NCBI GenBank assembly: GCA_001466705.2
Contig: LATX02000057.1
Location: forward strand, 558,001-622,000
Length of the DNA stretch: 64,000 nt
Origin: Moniliophthora roreri
Taxonomy: Eukaryota > Basidiomycota > Agaricomycetes > Agaricales > Marasmiaceae
Direction: 5' to 3'
The position numbers were made by a program, and so were the translations under genes. Below are positions 24,962 to 38,108 of the stretch, in pieces (within the stretch, counting starts at the first letter, position 1; every line of letters begins with the position of its first letter). The notes below the pieces were generated by a model. It saw only the letters and a list, made by a program, of their open reading frames with translations. It was not told where the DNA came from and did no database searches.

Positions 24962-26620
24962 TTACTTGCCACATGTAGGGCAACAATGTACGACATCATG
25001 TATGAAGACATCACAGTCCGAGCAAAAGTCCTGATGACATTCCGGGCAACGGTATCTGCCTACTGGGCTCACACCCTCAGCTGACGTCGACGACGCTGTG
25101 GTTGGGAATGGACGAGCACAACCGCAACAGCTCTTCAGGGCATCAGGTGTGACGTCGTTAAGTGAGGGACTATAAATGAAGTGTAGTAAGTAAACAGAAG
25201 TAAGATCCGAGCTGTACTCACACAGCAGCATATGGTTTGACAGGAAAGAGGTGGTGATAGCTCCGTGCGAGATGGGGTGAGCTGACGATCATCAATCCGC
25301 AAATATCGCAGTCGGTAGGAACATCGCAAACTTTGGCGAGGCATCGAGGACATAGGAAGCCATCACTTTTGAGATCCGAGTGACAGACGCATAGACTGGG
25401 AGGAGAAGCATCTGGTAATCGAGTAGGGAAACCCATCATCATGAGATTGGCTGAAGCATTAGTGCTCCCGGCTCCTCCTGTTTTTGATATTGCGCGCTGA
25501 GCCGGGGGAGGGACTAACTCGAATAGAAGGTCTTTGAAGTGCCCCTCGTTCAGTGCCACCCCAAATTCGCCTGATAGGCGTCAGAATAACAACCAAGTGA
25601 TGACAGGGACAGCTGACCTCCCGTCTTTGTGCAAAGGTCGCGACAAATCTTCATCTCAGCGGCGAGAGCGACCATGGATATCCGTATCTTGTTTTTTACA
25701 CATTCGTCGAGTGTTTCATGAATGTTTCCGGGATCAACCGTGGTCAATGAACCAAACAGGATGACGATTTCTCGTGAGGAGTGGGTTGGAAGGTGACTGC
25801 AAAGGTCAGTTGAGAGGAAAGACTTGTTGTCCTAGACGACGCATACTTCATACTATTTCGGGCCATGTCGATTGCGTTTTGTAGACTGGGATCTCCCATT
25901 GGTTCTAGTTTATGTCGATCCGATATGGCTTTTAGAACATCTTGAGGATTTCCTGGTTCAAAGTTGGATGAGGCCCTCAACCTCGGCAGGGACCGAAAAC
26001 CAACCAGACATTTCACCCACTCGCTCTCCAACACCTGCCCTCATACCAACTACACCTATCTGTCCAAGCGGATTCTGATCAAACCACTCCAAGACGAATT
26101 CACGCGCATACTGAAGCATCAATGAGAATCTTGTCGGCCGCATGTCCCGGTCAAGCATCGAAGCTGAAAGGTCAAGGATTAAGACCAAATGTCGTATGAT
26201 AGCCCTTCGTATCGCAGTAGGAGGTTCTAATAATCTTAAGGAGCATGGATCAGCCGGCAATTATTGTATACAAGCAGATTTGTCTCGCACCGTTTTCTCC
26301 GTCCCCGAGCTACATAATCCTCCACTGAATGCTGTAAACTGCCTGCTTCGTCCTCCTGTACTGTCTCCCAAGAACGTGTGTACGAGGCCTCCCAGGTATA
26401 GGCTTGCTAAAAGCACGAAATCAAATGGGTAGGCTCCAGCAAAAAGTAAACGATGACTTACTACATCTTTTGGCTTCTTGCTTTCGCCTTTCTTGCGTTT
26501 TTCTGTCGCCTTTCCTTTTCCTTTTCCCCTGCCTCCATCAAACTCGGCATTATCTGGAACAGAGATATCGGAATCCGAGTCCATGTCCACGAAGAGGTCG
26601 TCACGTCTGGGAGGGGCCAT
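24962..26620 (-). CDS. SSL1: TFIIH core subunit p44 / Ssl1
   Basis: Component of TFIIH, needed for RNA polymerase II initiation and nucleotide excision repair, where it stimulates the XPD/Rad3 helicase. The start is at 26620, in the context GGGGCCATGG read in reverse. Exons encode an acidic and Lys-rich leader, the conserved [20 protein letters not shown], and a von Willebrand A domain ([20 protein letters not shown], with MIDAS-like Asp-X-Ser-X-Ser). The C-terminus has zinc-binding clusters [20 protein letters not shown] and the C4-type [24 protein letters not shown], ending in CCPTCGK and the stop. About seven exons, roughly 430-450 residues. It converges with the second paraoxonase-like gene across 47 bp. 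Confidence 0.95.
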
Positions 26621-26799
26621 GATGGTACTGTACTAAGTAGGGAGCTGAGAGAGCGCGTCTGCTTGAACTTTCGGCAGCGAAGTTGCAGCACATGCCATCA
26701 GTGCTTCATCCAACTCCTCACAGTTCGGAACCCAAAATTATCATTAAATTAGTACGGTAGGTACCTATGTATGTGTGAGGGTCGTCAGAATGTTGAAAA

Positions 26800-28694
26800 C
26801 TATGTACTTCGCCCAGCATCTGTCCACGAGCCAAATTCCTCGTCACTGTCTCTATGTTTTCCAGTGTGGTGTCCACGTCCTTCCTCAACGTCTCCATCCT
26901 CATCATCACTCATGAGTCCTCGGCCTTCTTCTCCATGAGCCACCACTCTCGTATTACTTCCCCGGCGAGCAGGGTCCGTCGACATTCCCAAAGGATGTTG
27001 ATGGTGATCAATGTCTTCGTCTTCACCTTCACCATCACTCTCTGCGTCCCCGACTGCCCATAACACATCCTCTTCACCTTCGCCTCCGTCAACATGTGTC
27101 CTACCCTCGTTCTCGGATTCCTTTTTACTGGTGCGTGTTCGATTCATAGGTAGAGCGCCTGGCGGGTTGAGGGCAACGGGTTTGAGAGCGCTTGGCTCGG
27201 GTTTTTTGTGGGTGAGAAGCACGACGCCAGAAATGAGCACCAAAATTGACACGAAAATCAGGAAGAGGGTCCATGACTTGTACGCATCGACTTCGTCGTT
27301 GAATATTAAGGAATTTAAGAATCTATCATAAGTTGAGCAAAACTATAGAATAAAGTCAGACAGGTGGTGCTTACCCTGTAGCGGTATACACGCCATAGAA
27401 GACTGGTACGACGAGAGTCGAATCATAAACTTTCAGGCCACGATTTAGACACACAATCTGCAGAACAGCCGTGAAAGCCAGCAGGATGACAGTGAATATG
27501 GGCGCAGCATGACCAAACTGATTCCCCGGATTCTCATGGGACAAGGACCCTGAAAGGAGTTTGACACTGAGTAGTTTTGTGTGTAAGTGCGTTGCATTGC
27601 ACGGTTTGAGAGGTAACCCACGTAGCCTTCGCAAACACCAGAGTCCCACCCGCAAGTCCGCCTCCGCACGATCCCCATCCAATACCAAGCGTCCATGCCA
27701 GTGTTCTATCATCCTTTGGGGCCGTCCAAGCCTCCAACCATTGGCTAATTTTATTCGAAATCGAGTTCCAGGTGCACTTCATTTTCCCGAAGACACCAAT
27801 GGGTGACTTGCTCTCGCCACGGGCTGAAGTGGGATAACCAGCGAACGGTACCGCGCTGATGTCGGAGCGTGCTGTTAAGACTGCGTCGAGCTTGTAAATG
27901 AACAGCAGCACGAGAAGAAGGGCGAACGATATGATGAAGAAATACAGAAGCCATCCACTTCGGCGCCAGAGATAGGTGAGATGCATGACATCAGTCTCGG
28001 ACGCGAGACCGCTGTTGATGGATCCGAACGCGACGATGCCAACAACTCCAAGGACCACAACTATGGTACCCTGATACAGGCCGTGAGCATGTTGTACGGA
28101 TAAACGCTGCGCACGTACATAGATGTCATTACTCGTTACAGGAGTTCCAACGAGGAAACGAGCGAATAAGAAGTTGAAAACTAGGGAAGTAGAACCAAGA
28201 GGAGCTACGTATTCTAGGAAGATGATTAAGTGTGCTGAGACGGTATATTCATCATGTGCCAACTAACCAGCACGCATGTATTCGAGGGCAAGGGTGCTTC
28301 CAATTAATTGAGATAAACTAGAATGACTTCAACACGAGAAAATGAGCAGAGATCTTGCGACGCACATATATAATAGCATTCCTAGCAGCCATAACGGGCG
28401 TAACCAATCCTTTCTTCGGGAGGCTTTGGGTATGGTACTCGTACGAACCTGGAAGACTTTGTTAGCATGGTTCCCAGCATGATAGTATAGCAGATTTACA
28501 TGGTCTAATTTTGTGAGATTAAGACCTGCAGCGTTGAGAATGGATGCCAGAATGACGATTGCAAGGCCAATTATAAATGATACGACTGGACTAGCATGAT
28601 GAGCTGGTACCGGGTCAGATTCCGCGTCTCTTGAATAAAAAAAGGTATCTTTGGGCGAAGTTCTTGATGCTATGAACCAACTGTGCCCATCCAT
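26800..28694 (-). CDS. NIPA-like magnesium transporter
   Basis: Membrane protein of the NIPA family (DUF803), within the drug/metabolite transporter fold; animal members carry Mg2+. The start at 28694 opens a short leader followed by about nine hydrophobic helices: SFIIGLAIVILASILNAAGL, LRPLWLLGMLLYM, MRAEYVAPLGSTSLVFNFLF, GTIVVVLGVVGIVAFGSIN, LYFFIISFALLLVLLFIYKL, WGSCGGGLAGGTLVFAKA, VILLAFTAVLQIVCLNRGLK, VYDSTLVVPVFYGVYTATGF and FLIFVSILVLISGVVLLTHK. Between helices 5 and 6 is a Ser/Arg-rich loop. The C-terminal tail of about 130 residues is hydrophilic, very acidic and His-rich (DIDHHQHP, GRGHHTGKHRDSDEE). A first intron after the LTKLDH segment is certain; later intron edges are less exact. 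Magnesium as substrate is by family only. Confidence 0.88.
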
Positions 28695-29973
28695 GCAAAT
28701 TGAGAATCGTTGAGACGTGGTGGTAGCAGAAGAAAGTGTTTGGCACTGCCGTGGCTGCCGTTCTTAGGCATATTATTATGTCAGTTACGTCAGGCATCTC
28801 ACTCAACGCGTCAATGACCGGGACGCTGGGACGCAGTGGGCGTGTCATACTCATCACTCAACGTCGAATTGTACATTCCAACTCTAGGGGACCAACACCA
28901 AAGAACTGGGATCGGGACGGATGCATGCTGATGTCTGAAGGCAGCCAGCGACCGTCGCTTTCCCCACCATCATGAATCATTGCAAGACGGTGATGTCGGT
29001 GGTTGTAAGCAACTTGGTGGCGGCAGGTAATCTTGATTTTGGATCCTAGTTGCCCTTGGTATCGGTGCGTTAACGCGGTCTCTGGAAACTGCCATTATTC
29101 CCACTTAGAACACGCTAGGAAAGCTCGATCTATCCCTGCTACTCCAAAGATATCAGGGTGGTCAAGTCTGGTGAAGGTTGAAGGGAAGGAGTATCTCGGC
29201 CTATCTTTTCACACGCTAAAACATCCTTTGAGCAACTTCCATCGAACATTATAGTCGAGCCCGAGGCCTAAGGGGCCGCCTGCTATCTACCTGTATCCCC
29301 CAAATTTTTTATTTCCGACCCGGCATGAGGCGATATCTTCTTTAACCTTCGGAACTGCGGAAGGATCTTCAAACAGTGTTCAACGCGAACGCAATCCGGT
29401 GCCAAGTAATAATATTTGCGATGGAGTCACCTCCAAGTTTCCAACTCTTTACGCAAGTGATTCATTATGTGCGCTGGAGCTAGTATGTGGGTCGATTGCT
29501 AGCTCTGAGAAATTATCTGACCGCTGGATGAATAGGCATTGGTCTGCTCTCATTCGTGTAAGTACACGTTCCTGATAAAGCAGCAAGAAAGGATCCGCCA
29601 TACTTGCGGTGACACCACGCTTGGTTTCAACTCGGGAGGATCATAGACCAATAAAAATCAGAGAATACGAACTCTTGACCTGGACATACCCGCGTCACCA
29701 CAACATCTTCTCGGGAATTAGGCTACTTATCTCCTTCGCAATGTTTTGAACGTTCTTTTGATTGACAAACCGACGTAGAACCGAAAATGGGGTGATATTG
29801 ATAGAAGGAACAGGGGTCCCCTACGGATGGTGCCAATCGTCATTGGTTTCCTCCATTTCGATCATTACGTCGGATCTAATCCGGTGATGAAGTATTAAAG
29901 CAAAGGACTCTGAATTCCAGGAGCCCAAGTAACAGTCTCGCTGTGCTATTATTATCAACTGCCTTCTGTATTC
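28695..29973. promoter_or_regulatory. long divergent intergenic region, NIPA-like / PAL
   Basis: At 1.28 kb this is the longest gene-free stretch in the window and lies between two divergent start codons. No coding potential is seen. An AT-rich TATTAAAG at 29893-29900 is about 75 bp before the PAL start and could be a weak TATA element. The unusual length fits a regulated promoter for PAL, which in fungi is inducible by aromatic amino acids, but that is inference. Confidence 0.45.
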
Positions 29974-32732
29974 ATGGTCTTCAGTGATGTCAACAATGCT
30001 GTAGCGGGCACCACCACCCGCCCAAAATTTCTGGGAACCGCCTCCCAGACCAACGCGACGCTGCTAGTCAAGTTTCTGGAGAGCCACAAAGAACTCTCGA
30101 GTTATAGGTATGTCTACGAAGTCTGCATTTCAAAACTTGGTCGTTCTGATTACCACTGGTCTCCAGGAGCGGCAGAGTACCAGTCAAAGTTGACGGCCAC
30201 GCCCTCTCAATCGCAGCGGTGACCGCAGCTGCCAGATACAATGCAACTGTTGATCTCGACCGTTCACCCATCACCAAGGAGCAAGTCGCAAAAAGTCGCG
30301 CTGTCATCGCCAAGAAGGTCGAAAGCGGCGCCAGTGTCTATGGTTTGTCAACTGGGTTCGGTGGCAGTGGTAAGCTTGGTGTTGAAGTCGCATCATACCA
30401 TAGTCAATGCTGATGATAATTGCAGCGGACACTAGAACTGATAAGCCTCTCCTCCTCGGCAAGGCTCTCCTTCAACACCAACATGCTGGTGTCTTGCCTT
30501 CGTCTTCCCAAGCTCCTGATGTCCTCCCACTCTCAGACCCTGTCAACGCGACCAGCATGCCTGAAGCATGGGTTCGGTCAGTGATCATCCTTTCCGGCTC
30601 CTGCTACGTCTAATGATCATGGCTAGAGGCGCGATGCTGATTCGAATGAATTCTCTTATTCGTGGACACTCTGGCGTTCGGTAGGCCGCGTTGACATTCT
30701 GTTATTGTTTCTTTTACTCACATCAGATTGACAGATGGGAGCTCATTCAGAAACTACAGCAACTAATTAATGCCAACATCACCCCTCTCGTTCCCCTTAG
30801 GTGAGTTCATTGAGACCATGCAATAATTGATTAGTGCCAACATCATGCCAGGGGTAGCATCAGCGCGAGTGGAGATTTGTCCCCTTTATCGTATATCGCG
30901 GGAACACTTGTTGGCAACCCTTCAATCCGTGTCTTTGACGGCCCAAGAGCATTCGGTGCTCGCAGAATCCGATCCTCCGCCGAGGCGCTTGCTGACCACG
31001 GAATACAACCTATCTCTCTCGCGTCCAAGGAACCACTTGGTATCTTGAATGGGACTGCTTTTTCCGCCTCTGTGGCTGCTTTAGCCTTGAACGAAGCCGT
31101 TCATCTCTCGCTACTCAGTCAAGTATGTACTGCCTTGGGCACGGAAGCACTTAGTGGCACCAGTGCCTCATATGACCCCTTTATTCACACAGTTGCGCGA
31201 CCTCATCCTGGCCAAGTCAGTTTTATAGTTCTTTTGACCCTGAATTGACATTGAACTGTGTGCAACAGGTTGAATTCGCTAACAATGTCTACAGCCTCCT
31301 TCAAGATAGTAAACTTGCGTTTAGTCATGAAGAGGAAGTTTCTCTTCAAGATGACAAGTACTCCTTGCGTCAAGACCGTTATCCGCTCCGTACTTCCCCC
31401 CAGTTCCTCGGTCCACAGATAGAGGATGTCTTGGCTGCTTTAGCCGCTGTCACCCAGGAATGCAATTCCAGTGAGTTTGCTCCAACTCTCCATACTACAC
31501 TTTAGTACTAATCCAATATCAGCCACCGACAACCCTCTAGTAGACGGGAACACAGGAATTATTCATCATGGAGGAAACTTCCAAGCAATGGCTGTTACAA
31601 ATGCCATGGAAAAGACCCGTCTTGCTCTCCACCACATTGGCAAGCTTCTCTTTGCTCAGAGCACAGAACTTGTCAACCCAGCAATGAATCGTGGTCTTCC
31701 TCCATCACTTGCAGCATCAGACCCCTCCCTCAATTATCATACCAAGGGTGCCGATATTGCAACAGCTGCCTACGTTGCTGAATTGGGACATCTTGCAAAC
31801 CCAGTTTCAACCCATGTGCAATCAGCAGAAATGCACAACCAAGCAGTAAAGTAATTTTTTTTTTTGCGTGACTTTGAAATTCCCACTAAATCCTACCCGT
31901 TAGCTCACTGGCGTTGATCTCTGCCCGCGCTACCATCGCCTCTATTGACGTCTTGTCAATTCTCACCGCTACATACCTCTACATCCTGTGCCAAGGTATG
32001 ACTTGCCGCGTTGACATTGACAGGATGCTAACGTTTACATCTCACAGCTGTCGATCTCCGAGCCCTTCGCCTGGAGTTTGATGACGGCCTGCAACGTATC
32101 GTATCGGAAGAGCTTACCACAGTTTTCGGCTCATCTATCGATGCATCCCGTCGATCCATGTTCGCATCCAAGGTGTTCCATACAATGCTCCAAACGTTGG
32201 AAAAGACCAGCACAATGGATCTTGCCGACCAAATGAGCACTGTTGCTTCCTCCAGTGTTGCAACACTCTCGGACCTCTTTATCTCAGCTGGTGTCGACGT
32301 CGCCGGTACCCTCACTTCCATTAACACCTTCCGTGCCAATGTTGCTTCCCGAACTACTATACTCATGGATCAACTCCGCAAGAGCTATCTGTCCGGTGAA
32401 CGAGGTGCTGCTCCTGCTTCTCCTTACCTTGGAAAGACCAAGCTGGTGTATGAGTTCATTCGTATTGGATTGGGAATCAAGATGCACGGCCTTGAGAACT
32501 ATGCCGGTTTTACTCATCAACTCGGCCAAAATGATACCATTGGCCAACAGATCTCAATCATTCATGAGGTGCGTTCACTGTATATGTGTCTACAGCTTCT
32601 GATTGATGTCTATCATAGGCTATCCGTGATGGAAAGATGCAGAATATCGTGGCCGACATGTTCACCACGACTGGAACGACCAGCTTCCAGAAAGCATTCG
32701 AGACTCTTCCCAAGGTTCACGCCCGCCTGTAG
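29974..32732 (+). CDS. PAL: phenylalanine ammonia-lyase (possibly also tyrosine ammonia-lyase)
   Basis: Deaminates L-phenylalanine to trans-cinnamate. Eleven exons (29974-30107, 30167-30369, 30426-30576, 30627-30680, 30735-30800, 30852-31215, 31269-31470, 31523-31850, 31904-31995, 32048-32568, 32619-32732) give 742 residues, the usual fungal length. The Ala-Ser-Gly triad that cyclises to the MIO prosthetic group is in [19 protein letters not shown], directly after the fifth intron. The catalytic tyrosine loop is [16 protein letters not shown]. Other family signatures are [22 protein letters not shown] and the tail [14 protein letters not shown]. The selectivity position reads [11 protein letters not shown], with the His-Gln pair of basidiomycete yeast PAL, which also uses tyrosine, rather than the plant Phe-Leu pair. 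It converges with RAD10 across 118 bp. Confidence 0.97.
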
Positions 32733-32850
32733 AGTATTGCACATAGACAGAGGAAAATGGACTTGAGACCAAAATACTACTAGTGTACTGTTATTAAATC
32801 ATACATAGGAGAGTTTATCATGTTTTAATACTAGGCATGCAAGATGCCTT

Positions 32851-34180
32851 TCAATTCAGGTCTATTTCGATATCCCAAGGTTCCGATGGCGCACGAGGAG
32901 GTGGAGACTTTCGATGACTCGCCAAGTCTGTATTATCGAGTTCAATGTCCCAAACAGGACTTGCCTCTCGTGCAGTAGTCCCGGATTGATGCAGATCCTT
33001 CCCCGACTCTTTTGCCTTTCCTTTCCCTTTGTCTATATCGTTATGCGGTGTATCAACCCCTACTTCTTCTGCTTGAGTCTTTGATTGCGAAGAAATCATT
33101 GCAGCTAGGGTGTTGGTTGCATTGTTTCTGAACGGCTTCTCGAACGCGGTCTTCATGTTCTTCACTTTTACCTGACCGAAACCAGGCAAATTGGACAGTT
33201 GTTCTGGATTGGCCTTTGCGATGCTCGCGATGCTCTAAAATGCAAAATGAGTGTTTTTCCGCCTGTGTCTCGGAAAGAGATGTACTCCAAAGGCCGTTCT
33301 CAGCGTTTCTACGTCGGTCCTGTTTATCTTGCTGATCCCAGTCAGCGATGTCCGAAGCATCGACCCATAATCCTTATCGACGCGTTCTTTAATGAGTGTT
33401 GGCGGTTTGAACTCGAACTGTTTGAATGTTGACAGGTAGTGGCCGGCTTCCTCGGGGCTAGAGACGCGTTCAACGATGCGGTTGGGTGTACAGAAACTTG
33501 CGCTCACGAGAATGCAACAATTATAGTGATATCGTTGATCAAGCATACCTACAGCGGGGATTGGCAATGGCACGGGAAAGTCTCAAACAATGACATTACC
33601 TTGGTCAACTCTCGTATTGGGTCCCGATGTTCCGACTTGAATGAATCTAAACAGAATATAGACGGAAGAGGCCCACAGAAACACCTACAACATCACAAAG
33701 AATCAATAGAATCCGAAGGCTGTACGAGTGACCAAGCTTTTCGATGCGGGTGTGAATGTATTCTGGATGCAGCCGATGGTATTTCAAGCTATCCTCAATG
33801 ATATAAGCAGATTGAACGCACTGGCCTAAGAACAGACCTACCTTAGGAATAAAACCCCCGTCGTCCTTCCGACCTGATAGTCCGCCACTATGTCTCCGTA
33901 TTCCTTCCCGACATTGCGAATACATTCAAGGATCGGGTTTCCGCGCTACAGTAACGTGAACTGGTAAGAAGAGTCTTGACGGGAATTAGAGCACCTGAAG
34001 CGGATTGAGAATGATGTTGTTTCCTCCTGAAGCTGGTAAAACAACCGGAGGCTTCGTCGGTCTTTCGGAACTTGGTTGGGGCATAAAGAATTTACTGAAG
34101 GACACGACCTTAGGACAAGACGCAGCCCCGGCGCTCGAGTCATACAACATAAATATAGGTACGGCTGACGGTGCAGACAT
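32851..34180 (-). CDS. RAD10: DNA excision repair protein ERCC1/Rad10
   Basis: Non-catalytic partner of the XPF/Rad1 structure-specific endonuclease, which makes the 5' incision in nucleotide excision repair and acts in crosslink repair. Seven exons (33995-34180, 33842-33945, 33689-33788, 33600-33635, 33508-33548, 33286-33457, 32851-33234) give 340 residues. The central nuclease-like domain is unmistakable: NNIILNPLQRGNPILECIRN, DYQVGRTTGVLFLSLKYHRL and HPEYIHTRIEKLG, lacking the catalytic ERK motif as in all ERCC1 proteins. The helix-hairpin-helix pair follows, with YGSMLRTSLTGISKINRTD and NPEQLSNLPGFGQVKVKN. A Lys/Glu-rich, Asp-Ile-Glu-repeating tail of about 80 residues extends beyond the domain. 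The CLC gene lies upstream on the same strand. Confidence 0.95.
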
Positions 34181-34411
34181 CTTTCATTAGTACGTTGTTT
34201 ACACAGTATCTCATGAACCTCTGCCGCGGTAGAAATTGTTACAGCGATCGTTACGGTCATGAAAGTCATTACAAGCCACAAGTACCAACTGCGTGAACAG
34301 TCATGTAGGGTATTCAGTTACTGTGTCAGTGGAAGATGATACATATAGCAATAGATAGATGTAAAATTTGCTTTCCGAGATGAAAACGTTATTTCTTTCC
34401 AAAGATTTGCT

Positions 34412-37400
34412 TTACTTCTCCTCCAACCCATTTAGCACTGCAAGCCACGTCTGCTTATCGATAACACCCTCATCTAAGAGTATCTCAGCGACATAAACCC
34501 AACAACATTCGGGACAAACTCACAATAACCATCATCGTCAGTGACCACGACATATCGCGCACCGAGCTTCGCAAAGAATTGATGCACCATCTCCAACGGC
34601 GAGTTCGACGAAACCGTCAGAGGTGCCTGACATAGTAGTGATTGAGTACTCGCTCATCCCATCCCATAAGGAATTTCCCTTACCCGATCCATGTAAATGC
34701 TGAAATCGAATAAATCAAAGGCATCCTGACCACTTTCCGAAAGCGAGGAGATTGATGATGAAGCCAACACACGGTGTGACTGTTCGAGTTGGAAATGCAC
34801 TTCCTCGTCACCTTCGTCGGCGACGATGCCTGCAAGCCATTGAAATCAATCAACTGCGATCACACTGGGGAACAACACATACTAAGGGCATGCTCCAGTT
34901 CATTTGCACCAATGAAACCGACCATTCTCATCTTGTCATCGCTGCCATCTTTTCGTAGAATTGGGAAGCCGCTATCATCATTACCAAAAGAAACTAGTAT
35001 CTGCAGTTGGTCCCGCAAGGACGTGACAGTATTCGTGTGGTCCAGTCGAACAACTTGGACATCGCGAACAGTCTGTGGATTGTACATTTAGCGCAGGTAT
35101 TCAGAAAGAGAAGATGACCAACAATATCTTCGATTTGCAGATCACCCCACAGATATTCATGCTTAGCGTCGAGATACGGGAGTTGTTGAAGCTCAATTAC
35201 GAGGTCATAGATGCCCTTGGGTTCGAGGGCATCGGCGACTGTCTTTGCTACTAGCACTGCAAGCATCACAGGAACAGCGTACGTCAGAGTATCCGTAAGT
35301 TCGAACATGATAACAGCCAGTGACACTGTGGTGCGCTGGGGACACGTCAGTTGACAGACCCGGCGATAAAGAAACAAATGTAGCTCACTGTGACACCGGA
35401 CAAAGTCGCTGCTGCACCAACCATGGCATACAAGCCAGGAATGATACCTGTGAAGTATGTCAGCACCTGCTCCTTCTATTCCTCAGAGAACTCACAATCA
35501 AGATCTCCGTTACAAACTTTGAACAAACTGGCATCAGGGTGCCGGAATTGCCAATACTGCATCGCGATACCCAAGACTCTTCCGGCACATGCTCCGACAC
35601 CTAGCGTTGGGATGAAGATTCCAGCTGGCACTTTGATGCCAAACGTTACCACAGTCAGAGCACCTTTGACGACTAAGGCTGTGAGAAGTGCTGTAATGAC
35701 AGGAGATACATGTTCGAAAGAGCCTGGATCGAGGACGCAGAGACCTGAATGGTTATTTCCAGAACCAATACGGCATTCCGCAAACAGGTTGTAGACGAGT
35801 TCAGTGCCTCCCATTCGTGTGTATGGGTTGAGGAAACAAAGGATTGCAGTCACAAGTGTAATCTGTCAGTGACATGATGAGCGAGTTAGTTGGGATTGGC
35901 GGGATGGACACTTACTAGAAGGACCTCGGTGATGGGGTGTGACTTCAACCATGTGCCATTGCGAACATGTTTGCTCCACCTATAGTTCAATTTGGAGAAG
36001 CAGGCACCATAAACACCCTAAATCCAGAGTCAATCGTGATCCAGAGAGCCATGTTGTGCATTATATCTTACACCGAGCGCGCCGAGAAAAATAAACGGTA
36101 ATAATTCGTACGCATGCCAATCCTATGAATAGGCTCCAGTCTACAAGACATGTCGACAAGATGATAGCACTAACCTTATCATATGTGACCTGAAATAATA
36201 CCAGTTTTCCAGTGCCAAAAGGATCAAGCATTTTGAGAGTTATGGCAGCAATCATCGCACAGAAGAAGCTAGTGAAGAGGAGTCAGAAGGCGACGTCACG
36301 TGATGGAGCAAAATCACCTTCTCCACATAACCTAGAGTTATATTCTCAGTATCCAGTGCATAGAAAAGGATAGCACACTCACCTTTGGTGGGAAAAAGTA
36401 TGAAACCTCTTCTAAACTAAAAAGTGTACCACCAATTGGCGCACCAAAAGCGACAGCTACGCCTGCCGCACAGGCCGCGCTCAAAATTTCACGGCGTTTG
36501 GCTAGGATTGGGAGGTGAATAGCACGTATTGAGTGGGATTAGAACCGGCCAACCTTCATTATTCTCATATTTACTATGAATACGGCTGACTATGTTGCCG
36601 ACACAACTGGCAATATGGACGAATGGCCCTTCTTTGCCCAAAGTAAGACCAGAAGCTACCGAAAGAGCCAGACCAACAGCCTTTGTGAAAAGAGTACGCC
36701 CTCCGAGATAACCATGAATCACGAAACCTTGTGGACACGGTTAGCTTGGCGGATGTCCAGACGGCGACCGAACTTACCCGAGAGTATAGTCTTTATTTCC
36801 GGAATACCACTCCCAGCAGCCTTGGGTGAAGTTATTGAGTGGTACTGACAAGGTATCAGTCATGAGAAAGGAACTCACATAGAACATAATCTTGCGTTTC
36901 GGTGGAACGGCGCTGCGTCCCCTGAGTTTCTTATCCGGATCGAAATCAGAAGAAAGAACTCCAGATTCTTTGCGAGTGACGAAGGTTGTGGAATTAGTCA
37001 GGTAGATGGTGAGCAGGCATGAAGCCAAGGCGAGGAACAGCTATGAGGAAACAGTTCAGAATAACTTGACATCATGGAACGAAGAACGCACAGCAATGAC
37101 AGTGTAAGATGTGTATTCGACAAACTGCTTTCCTCTCTCTCCATGACCCCAAGCGAGCTTTTCTGACCAAGTCTTCCATCCTGGGCAAGCCTCTTTCAAT
37201 GGTAGTCCCGAAAGGAGTGCCAACACAGTTTCGTCAACTTGAGGGCAGCAGAGTCGCTTGGCCCTCAATGGTTTATTCCTGCAATATCCTTCTTTTAAAT
37301 CAAACAGGAACTGTTCGCTTCGAACGACCAGGAACGCGACAATAGCTGTAAGGAAACCCACGATAGTCACGATTATCCAACCCAAGCTTTTATCAAAAGC

Positions 37401-37961
37401 AAGACGTAGGCGGGCGCGAAAAGATTTTCGCTGTCTCAGCCTTGAGAACCGTACCGAGTCTTTGATCGCATCATGCAACCAGTCGATGGATGAGAAGGAA
37501 GAGTACCAAACTCGAATGCCATTAATCTTTGCATCCATGTCATTGGCCTCAACCCCATCCTTCGGCTCCAAAGGTGCATCGTAGGCGGAAATAGGACGTT
37601 GGGCGGACAAACGAGAGTATGTCAGCTCTCGAAAGACTGATGTGGGGGTAGTCGGAGTTGGAAAGGCCCGAGAAAAGGACGTGTTATCAAAGTCAAATGT
37701 CTTTCGAGAATTGAGAGAGTGTGAGCCGAACAAACGGCGTCTCGGCGGGGGTAAGGTTCCATATGAGCTGTCATTCGAGGGATTTGGGTTTAGAGGATCA
37801 CTCTCGGTTGGAAGTGATGATAAGCCGGCGTCGGCGAGACTAGAAGTCAATACTGCTGGAACCGAATTAGCACTTCTGATGCGGAGAAGGCGCTCCCGAC
37901 GGTTGCTGGTCGACAGCGGTGAACCGAGCACACTATCTGCTGCCCTTTCCTGAGTAGGCAT
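34412..37961 (-). CDS. CLC-family chloride channel/antiporter (Gef1-like)
   Basis: The start is the first ATG at 37961 ([10 protein letters not shown]); the stop is at 34412. About a dozen exons and roughly 850-900 residues. A Ser/Pro-rich cytosolic leader of about 190 residues precedes the first helix, [18 protein letters not shown]. The chloride-pore motifs are all present: [29 protein letters not shown] with the gating glutamate, and [19 protein letters not shown]. Two C-terminal CBS domains follow ([16 protein letters not shown] and ELEHAL region; then [20 protein letters not shown] to [10 protein letters not shown]). The gating glutamate and sequence type match Gef1 and mammalian ClC-3/4/5, intracellular 2Cl-/H+ exchangers that supply counter-ion for acidification and copper loading. 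It is divergent from NSA2 over 147 bp. Confidence 0.94.
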
Positions 37962-38108
37962 AGTGGTCTCCGTCAAGGTTCAACTCGAGCTTGCCAACCC
38001 CTGTAATTTCAGGTTAACCCCCTAGCTGCCCTCGAGCGAGAGACGGGAGGTTATCGGATATAGAAGGAGTCGTGAGAAAATGCATAATTTTGTTTCTTCT
38101 CGTTCATC
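37962..38108. promoter_or_regulatory. shared divergent promoter, CLC / NSA2
   Basis: A 147-bp gap between opposite start codons, so both genes probably use overlapping promoter elements. The NSA2 side is pyrimidine-rich just before the ATG (TTTGTTTCTTCTCGTTC at about 38090), a common context for highly expressed ribosome-related fungal genes. Confidence 0.5.

Noticed and set aside
29033..29254. Plus-strand 73-codon open frame in the PAL upstream region
   Set aside because: Chance frame; composition is not protein-like and no neighbouring exon joins it.
32028..32366. Minus-strand 112-codon open frame inside PAL
   Set aside because: Antisense shadow of a highly conserved PAL exon.
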